A DNA stretch of 64,000 bases from Corticium candelabrum (lineage: Eukaryota > Porifera > Homoscleromorpha > Homosclerophorida > Plakinidae): contig NC_085085.1 in the NCBI RefSeq assembly GCF_963422355.1, positions 8,273,664-8,337,663 on the forward strand. The letters are read 5' to 3'. Shown here piece after piece: positions 57,356-64,000 of this stretch (position 1 is its first letter; each line of letters starts with the position of its first letter). Below the pieces are notes generated by a model. That model made no database searches. It saw only the letters and a program-made list of their open reading frames with translations, and was not told where the DNA came from. A program made the translations under genes and the position numbers.

Positions 57356-58600
57356 TGGAAACGCAGATCCACGGATTTACGCGATTCCACGTCCAACATA
57401 AATTTGGGCATCTTGGACTTAGACTGCCCCGCTGATGTCTTCGCTTTATGCTGCGATTATCTTTCGTTTACTAGTACGCCTCTATCTAGACAGTTGCACC
57501 TCTAGATTTATAGGTTAGCGGTAGAGCTTAGTAGCACCGTACATTAATGTTGTAGCAATTACTAGTTGCTTCATTCTTTCTATCAGCACTCCAACTCACA
57601 AACCGGTCGAAAGGTGTACGGTCGGGTCAAGACACGTGACAAGCTTTCCGTGCTTTCAACGTTCCCGGATACTTAATCAGCGTGGCGATTGGTGACGAGG
57701 AGTCTTAGACTCTAGCTGTGGTCGCCGTCTGTCAAGTTTTTATGTGTCTTACAACTATGCAAACGCCCTACCGTGCCTAGCTAGAGGTATTACACCATAG
57801 TTGGCTCTAGCAAGTCTCTAGCTATAGACCTACGACGTTCCCTTTCACAACTTTCTCTGTTTGCCGCTGCGACGGGTGAGGGCTTTGTGGTAGGATGAAG
57901 CTAAGTTGATGACAATAAGATTGTTGGTTCTTACTACTTTATTTCAAGTTATTAATGTGGGTGTTCATTCAAACATCAGCACAATGTCAGAGACCATCTA
58001 CTCTTCCCAAATGCTATAATGAATACAAATTGGGATCCTAAACCTCGAAAGCTTCCGATGCCTATGTTGTGTTTTATTCAAGATGAAGGACCCAATACAC
58101 ATGCTTACAATATTATCTAAGCAACAGACCGTGCACTAATACAACAATTAAAACTGCTTTTACTACAACAAACGAATACACTACAATAGTTAAATAGTAC
58201 TATGTAGTGATAATCATATGGTATGGCAATGTCACATTACGTGTATGTATTTCTGTATTATACTAGACAGTAACATGCATGCTGACAATGTCCATGCAGT
58301 CTTCTCCTTTGGTTGGCTAAGGGCATCCTTTGATTGGCCATTAGTCTACATTGTCAGCCATTATTTCAGGGTCTCTCAAAAAAGGAAAAACTAGCTAATT
58401 GCAGCCTTGTGTTTTCTTTCTATGAAAAAGGCTAGTATTCAATATTAAATTGTTTCTGTCTGGAAGAGATGTACTCTAAAAACTGCTACTGAACAGTTGT
58501 GTTCATCAGTAATGCCTAAAGACCCAATGATTTCTTTTGAACAATAGCTGTCTTAGAGTAAAAATATTATGACCCGTTTTATCACATAGACCATTCGTTG
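57356..58600. other. no gene recognised; possible 3' end of a - strand gene
   Basis: No firm exon. On the - strand AATAAA words occur near 57,941 (CTTGAAATAAAGTA) and 58,075 (CTTGAATAAAAC) and could serve the - strand exon at 58,908-59,106. Confidence 0.3.
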
Positions 58601-58907
58601 GGAGTATGGACTTGGCTTCAGCTTTCATGGTGGAAATCTGCTGTCACATGGTAACCACGACAAGTTATGCACTATACAAAATACTGGAAATTTCATCAAC
58701 ACATGATTGTCAATGTTCTTACATGAATATTTTCGTTTATCATACCTAGTTTAGTGGCCAAGAATGGACTTGAATGATATGTGCTCTAATGCAACTTCTG
58801 AAATCTCCTGATATGCAAGAACACTTCTGATAAACTGATCCTATTACAAACAATACCTTAGTAAGCAGTCATTAATTGAATAGTACATGTAAACTGATGC
58901 TACACAC

Positions 58908-59106
58908 CTTGCAGCTTGGAGCCACCCACCGTTTGAATGTGTAACAGTACCTCGGGCTTTGGTAACATCTACCTCTTGCACAAATGTTTGTGTCTGGTGC
59001 AACACTTGCCAATCTCTCGTACAAAACAAGATGAAAGTTCTCGAGTTGCAATTACACAACAAGACAAGTCTTCTGCCATTAGTATCTGGACTACACCACA
59101 TGATAA
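58908..59106 (-). CDS. exon of an unrecognised - strand gene
   Basis: A - strand exon with a TACATAG acceptor at its 59,106 side and a GTGTGT donor after 58,908. It reads IMWCSPDTNGRRLVLLCN, SRTFILFCTRDWQVLHQT, QEVDVTKARGTVTHSNGGW and ends in phase 2. The alternating hydrophobic strands with W and D (WCSPD..., RDWQVL) resemble a WD40-type propeller blade, which is only a guess. Downstream on the same strand, DQFIRSVLAYQEISEVALEH (about 58,838-58,760, after a TTTGTAATAG acceptor) looks coding but does not join in frame, so another exon or border is missing. Confidence 0.45.
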
Positions 59107-59402
59107 CTATGTACCAGTAGTAGGTAGTGAGTAGTTTTTAGCCAGAGGTTGACCCAGTCTCTCTCCGCCCTCATCATCCCCCTCATCATCCCCCCCGGTT
59201 GTTAATCATTTGCGCCTAGGATTGACAATCTGGGGAATGAGGAGGGCGGAGAGAGACTGGGTCGAGTCTAACTGGGAGGTACTACTCCACTGGGGACATA
59301 CACACCCACACCCTGGTGACCCACCACACCCACACTCGCACACCTGTACTCACACACAGGTACCCACATACAGGTACCCACACTCAGGTACCCACAACCA
59401 CC

Positions 59403-59489
59403 TAGTCTTGCGTAGCCAGACCCTCTCTGCCATCATACTGCCAGAAGTATAGAAGAATGATGGCGACGAGGGTCTGACTACGCAAGGCT
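59403..59489. mobile_element. 87-bp palindromic MITE, TAGTCTCGCG family
   Basis: TAGTCTTGCGTAGCCAGACC at the left and GGTCTGACTACGCAAGGCT at the right, with inner TGCCATCAT and ATGATGGCG. Flanked by ACAACCACC (59,394-59,402) and CCAACCACC (59,490-59,498), again a 9-bp duplication with one change, inserted in a CCCACAACCA-rich repeat. Confidence 0.8.
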
Positions 59490-59532
59490 CCAACCACCCA
59501 TAACCACCCACAACCACCCATACCCATACCCA

Positions 59533-59536
<4 letters not shown>

Positions 59537-59620
<84 letters not shown>

Positions 59621-59650
59621 CCCACACACACACACCACACACCCACACAC
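59537..59650. repeat. CA microsatellite
   Basis: About 40 uninterrupted CA units followed by CACCCCCC and CACACACCACAC variants. Confidence 0.95.
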
Positions 59651-60895
59651 AAAAAAACAACAAAAAAATCAATCCCCTAAATTATAGTGTCAATGTTTTT
59701 GTAGAACTTTTCTGGAGTACTTTTAACCAGATTTTACTTGTTTGCTGTTGCAATAGCTAACCTACACTAAATCATACACCCAAATTGCAATAATGTACTA
59801 TTTTAGATTAGCTCTTCTGTTATTCCAACAATGTAGTACTATACTGATATAGTAGTTTGTAGATGTCTATTACTGTATGCAGTAGGTGAAACCTGTAGGT
59901 ATTATTTGCAGTAAAAAATTAGCTAGTAGCATTCAGCGACAATGTCTCATCTCCACTGGCACAGCATGTGCTTACTTTCTGCGCCAATTCATTTAATACT
60001 TAATTAATTAAAGGAGCGCTAGTTTCAATAGTTACTTACATCCATAGCACTTCCATAAGATGTTACGTGTTGGTACAGAACCTAGCAGTTGCAGAGGTGG
60101 CAGTCAGTTCCAATTCCACACCTACATCTAGAGTTGTGCACAAGTCTGGCACTGGAGTCCGTACGGTCGAGAAGATATGTGAAAAAGATCAATTCGAAAC
60201 CAGGTTACGCGGTCACCAGACAACCAACTCAAGCACGGCTCTAGCTCTAGCTTCAAACTGTCACGGCCGCTGCGCTTTGCAGTGCCGACAAAGGCGTTCC
60301 GCCCGTTTACGTCATCGCAGCGATCAATACGCACAGCGTGTCGGACGCCGCCGTGCAGAACAGTTCCTACGTGTTCTGTTGACAATTCACCCCCCAGCTG
60401 ATGCTCTCTCACTGAGTATCTTACCATTCCGCCCCTTCGATTGTTAATTGTTGGTATTTCAGTTTCCATGGGGTAAACGCGACCGTGTATCTCGAGAGTC
60501 CGACCCACTAGATCTAACCTGCTAGAACATGAAAAATTAGTCTCCCACTGAATTAACCTGGCTACCGGCCTCGTCTCAGCGGGACAACAGGCTTGAAAAT
60601 CCCACGTGAATTTGAAAATGATGTATAAATCAATTAGCTAAGTCATCAATACAAGCCAAGCCATCAATACAAGCCAAGCCATACCGACTATCTCCAGCAA
60701 ACACAACAATGGTAATCGAATGACGATGATACGGCGGCTACCTCCTGCTGTCTCTCTCAAGGCTTCGATCCGGATGTTACGTACACATCATGCTGCCGTT
60801 TAGGAAGCCCATAGGCCGCCCACGCACAACGCACCAATTACAAATACATAGTCTCTCACTCCAGTTGTCATTCCTGCAACAGTTTGGTGGATGAG
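59651..60895. other. undecided region upstream of the coiled-coil gene
   Basis: Between 60,067 and 60,508 a 126-codon frame is open on each strand. The - strand one contains a possible first exon, Met then ETEIPTINNRRGGM before a GTAAGA donor (about 60,460). The + strand one is Ser/Arg-rich. Neither has recognisable motifs, and GC-rich composition could explain both. The stretch just before 60,896 may hold the promoter of the next gene. Confidence 0.3.
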
Positions 60896-61651
60896 ATGGC
60901 CACGATAGCCACGCACGACTCAGTTAGCAAGCTCCTCGAGCGCAGTCGTACACTGCGTCAGCGGACAGACGCAATGGTGGCAGACAGACGGATGCAGGCA
61001 TTCGATCCAAGCGTCACTAAGCCAGCCAAAATGACAAGCATGCTGGATGTCGTGCGACACGAAGTGGTGAGTACGCAGTCTGACCTACACACAGTGTCTA
61101 GCAACCCGTCACGTACACAATACAACGGGCCGTCCAACAGTTTACACTGACAGTCGTTTAGACGCAGACGTATCCGGTCTAACGCTCTGCTTGTTTGTTC
61201 GTAGAAAGAGTTACGGAAAGACAACAAGTCTCTCAAACTGCAAATGCAGCTGCTCTATACCGCTATCAAGGATGTGTCGAACGAGCTTACACGAGAGCTC
61301 ACGGTAGACACGTACGACGTCGACGACGGGGAGGAGGAACCGTCAGCACCCGGCTTCGTCAAAGCTCGACGCCCGTCACTTCCAGCCATGTCCATATCGA
61401 CTCATCGAGAACAAATTCCGACTCTCTTGGTACCTATTAGACATGCGCACGATAACGATTCATCACGCACTGGCGGTTGCATTTCCAGAAAGATTGTGAG
61501 CAGTGGCGCCGGTAAGAACCGACAAGAGGCGTGGTATCGAGATCTCCTAGAAATGCGGTTCGCGGAATTGAACTGGAGTGAACAGGCCACCGATAAAGCA
61601 AGCCATTGGGCTAACACTTACGTGCCACAAACTATGGCAGTTTCGTACTAG
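60896..61651 (+). CDS. coiled-coil-type protein of unknown function (two exons, 205 aa)
   Basis: Exon 1 60,896-61,066 from ATG GCC (57 codons) ends in a GTGAGT donor, phase 0; the intron is 138 bp and ends TTGTTCGTAG; exon 2 61,205-61,651 ends in TAG. Exon 1 reads VSKLLERSRTLRQRTDAMVA and MLDVVRHEV. Exon 2 starts KELRKDNKSLKLQMQLLYTA followed by IKDVSNELTREL, a heptad-like helix likely to form a coiled coil. Then comes an acidic patch (DVDDGEEEP), a Ser/Arg-rich middle and a compact end WYRDLLEMRFAELNW with ASHWANTYVPQ. GC and CpG are higher than in the surroundings, as expected of a maintained coding region. No family was recognised; a structural or adaptor role is only a guess. Further exons are possible if the TAG|GTAATG at the end is a splice site. 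Confidence 0.65.
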
Positions 61652-62204
61652 GTAATGGTGGCATGCAAACATAGTTTCATAAAAGACTTCGTACATTTCT
61701 ATACAATGCTATGTCTGTTGTAAGTAGGACATCAGAGATGGAAATTTAATGTATATAGATGACTCATTGTCTGCACATCTAAATTCTGAGTTCCTACCTA
61801 ACTAGAAAGCGCACTCAGTGAAGTACTTACATGGTTTGGTACATTGGGCAGCAGTTCTAGATACGAGGCCTGAAGATGTAGAGGTAGATAGTATAGTAGA
61901 TATGAGATGTTTGGTCTGCAAGCTTTGAGTAGTCTAGCTTGCATAATTTGGGTCAATGACACAAACAAGCATGAAACTCTTCTCCACAAGGAGCCATCCC
62001 AGCAGCGCTTTAAATTACTTGTAGAACAGGAACAGATCCTAAGCAATTTAGTGAAACCTTTGCAGTGAACATAAGCATTGTGTCAGAGAGAAAGGTTACT
62101 TTCCTGCATGCATGGCTTACTGTCATTCACACACACACGCACACACACCACACACACACGTATATATATAACTTCTTTTATATATATGTATATACACTAG
62201 ATAC
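61652..62204. other. no gene recognised
   Basis: AT-rich 3' flank of the coiled-coil gene. Short CACACA and TATATATA tracts near 62,128-62,200. No motif-bearing frame. Confidence 0.4.
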
Positions 62205-62560
62205 ATGGCCCGTCCTTCGTACGGGCCAGATACTGTAGTTCTGACGGAAGGGACGCAGTATGCGGGCGTGGACACGTCATCTGCACTCCTTGTTGCGAGG
62301 TCCCGGATGTTCTGAATAAAATTCGATTCTTGCTCTTCGCGTTTGGTTCGATAGAAATCGACACACTTCCCGTGTAGCGCTTGCTGCAGAAAACGTGTAG
62401 GTTGCATTTGGTGCACATGCAATCAAAATTTGGAGAGAAACGAATGCGCTAGAAGAGTAAGTTTCGTCGGCAAGAGATATAAGCTTTGCGAAGGACGACG
62501 ACGCGTACGGTCTATACAGGACCGGTGTGTGCGTGTGTTCGAATAAACTGAAATGTGTAA
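62205..62560. repeat. dispersed repeat, copy 2
   Basis: Starts GGCCCGTCCTTCGTACGGGC, continues CTGTAGTTCTGACGGAAGG and ends near GTGTGTTCGAATAAACTGAA, in the same order as the copy at 21,780-21,990. Within it lie open - strand frames with RTKREEQESNFIQNIRDLA that are not recognised. Likely a non-autonomous element; the borders are uncertain. Confidence 0.55.
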
Positions 62561-62739
62561 CGTTTGCGTTATCGAGAAATTTTACGCTGGGGTCGATCCC
62601 TCGAGAGGGGACCCGGTGCATAATTTTAAGCAAACCTTCCCCTTTGCGTGCCGAGTGTGCTTGCCGATTTCGGTTGCGAACGGACAAAAAACGTGGCCGC
62701 ATATCGCGAACACACACAGACAGACAATTTGAGCGTGCG

Positions 62740-62744
62740 TGTGG

Positions 62745-62837
<93 letters not shown>

Positions 62838-62872
62838 GCGTGTGTGTGTGTGTGCGTGTGTGTGCGTGTAGA
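62740..62872. repeat. TG microsatellite with GTGTGG interruptions
   Basis: About 130 bp of TG repeats broken by GTGTGGTG and TGCGTG words. Long Val/Cys or His/Thr frames across it are artefacts. Confidence 0.95.
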
Positions 62873-63125
62873 TAGATCTAGATATACAGTACACATAAAA
62901 ACCTAACAACAAGATACCATAAAAATGTCAACCAATCTTTCATTGTGGATAGTAACTACTTAATGAAATATAACAACAATTCAAGCTGTGGACTACTAAA
63001 ATATTACTACTACTTTCCTAAGTGTACACAGTACACCTGCATATAGATAAATCACTTAGAGATGCACATATGTAGCGGTCAGTATGTGAATAATGTACCA
63101 GCCATTCGAGTATGTGCTTGTTTAC

Positions 63126-63195
63126 CATTCCATCCATTCTCTTCATCCTGATGGTCTAACATCAGTTGGATGGACCAGATCTCCTGGTCTGATTT
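63126..63195 (-). CDS. putative exon of an unrecognised - strand gene
   Basis: A 70-bp - strand exon between a TTTTTATCTAG acceptor and a GTAAAC donor reads KSDQEIWSIQLMLDHQDEE followed by NGWN in one frame. In another frame it gives IRPGDLVHPTDVRPSG and a stop. Which is right depends on the missing neighbouring exon. Probably belongs with the exon at 63,661-63,880. Confidence 0.4.
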
Positions 63196-63583
63196 CTAGA
63201 TAAAAAAAGACATCAAACAAGTCTAAAGACACAGTGTTGTGTAACTGGTCACAGTTGACACAACTTATAATTACGACTCAGATACACAAAGGAAAAACAA
63301 CAAATAATAAACTCAATTCATTAGTACATACCAACAAAATGGCTGAACCATTGTTTGTCAGGGATTGACATACTTGAATCAACATCACCTCACTTACTAT
63401 CTTTCTCATCAGTGCATGGGATCACTGACCCACTCAATCAAGAGGAGACAGATTTTCGAATTTAGGTCAGTTTCATGCAGTTACCCTATAGCTGTCCCAG
63501 ATTATCGACAAACAATGTATGCATGTAACAGTGAAGCTCTAAAGCATGTCTCCCAAGATACACTCTATCCCATGCCAACAACA

Positions 63584-63611
63584 TTTGTATATATATATAT
63601 ATATATATATA
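63584..63611. repeat. AT microsatellite
   Basis: About fourteen AT dinucleotides (TATATATATATATATATATA) in the intron of the right-edge gene. Confidence 0.9.
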
Positions 63612-63660
63612 CAGTTCATTCAAAGACATAAACAGAATCAAAAAGATTGCTAAGACTTAC

Positions 63661-63880
63661 TTCTGGCTTGGACTACCAGACTGATTCCAGTCAAAACCGC
63701 TGCTTTGTGCTGACAAATGCTTAAACGATGAATAAGGGTGGGATGCTGCTTGCCTTCCCACTCCAAGAGGGCGAGGTTGAAGAGAACGATCAGTTCCATG
63801 ATAAAGTTGTCCATTCACCCCAGTGATTGTATTTGCCATATCACTAACAGGAAAGCCAGAATCTCCTCTAGGTTTTCGTC
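63661..63880 (-). CDS. putative exon of an unrecognised - strand gene running off the right edge
   Basis: The - strand exon lies between a GTCTCTCCTTCAG acceptor (above 63,880) and a GTAAGT donor (63,660-63,655). It reads RKPRGDSGFPVSDMANTITG, GQLYHGTDRSLQPRPLG, SHPYSSFKHLSAQSSGFDW and ends in phase 2. The sequence is Ser/Gly/Pro-rich and looks disordered, with no recognisable domain. Upstream exons must lie beyond the window because no start codon context or further exon is seen to 64,000; the Met inside the exon is not preceded by a stop in frame. Quality of both splice sites supports a real exon. Confidence 0.5.
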
Positions 63881-64000
63881 CTGAAGGAGAGACAAAAATG
63901 AAAAGAACTGATGAATCAATTATACTAATCTAACTGCTATTCTTCTGGCAAGCTAGCGTAAACATAGTGCTTGCTCAGGTACAATTCTAATTATCTGTAA

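Noticed and set aside
60067..60508. Two overlapping 126-codon frames on opposite strands
   Set aside because: Neither has motifs and both can arise from GC-rich composition; kept only as an undecided region.

Overview
The window is eukaryotic and almost certainly from an invertebrate metazoan. Genes are split by GT-AG introns, many only 53-110 bp long. There are no bacterial-style operons. AT-rich intergenic and intronic DNA is packed with transposon debris, foldback elements, tRNA-derived SINEs and TG/CA microsatellites. The mixture of pogo, hAT, Mutator-like, TTAA-type and Harbinger-like DNA elements, restriction-like-endonuclease retroelements, Penelope-like and Ty3/gypsy remnants would suit a sponge or a similar early-branching animal. 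The species cannot be read from the sequence.

The left half (about 5.4-35.5 kb, + strand) is dominated by one gene that I could reassemble from about 21 exons with continuous splice phase, roughly 842 codons. Its N-terminus is a P-loop kinase like the kinase domain of polynucleotide kinase-phosphatase (Walker A split by the first intron). A middle region of unknown fold follows, then a SWIM zinc finger and a Ser/Thr-rich tail. Intron 2 is about 15.6 kb and houses a long-TIR element at 5.96 kb, foldback elements at 9.1 and 16.5 kb, a hAT transposase relic and a gypsy gag relic. Later introns hold MITEs, a SINE and a possible adhesion-GPCR-like relic.

From 36 to 44.4 kb lies a transposon graveyard. 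It contains two retroelement relics on the - strand with reverse transcriptase and restriction-like endonuclease, a possible LTR, a Penelope-like relic on the + strand, and a nested cluster in which two Mutator-like elements sit in a hAT-type MITE with the same 9-bp target duplication present three times. From 44.4 to 49.8 kb there is GC-rich repeat DNA and a diverged tandem duplication.

The right part holds small genes: a two-exon secreted protein ending in a poly-serine tract (49.97-50.86 kb, +), a two-exon coiled-coil-type protein (60.90-61.65 kb, +), and exons of unrecognised genes at 54.3, 55.3, 58.9 and 63.1-63.9 kb. Among them is a 1,057-bp near-perfect palindromic element with an exact 9-bp target duplication (52.95-54.02 kb), several shorter relatives, and a SINE whose head is embedded in an expanded CA-repeat minisatellite.
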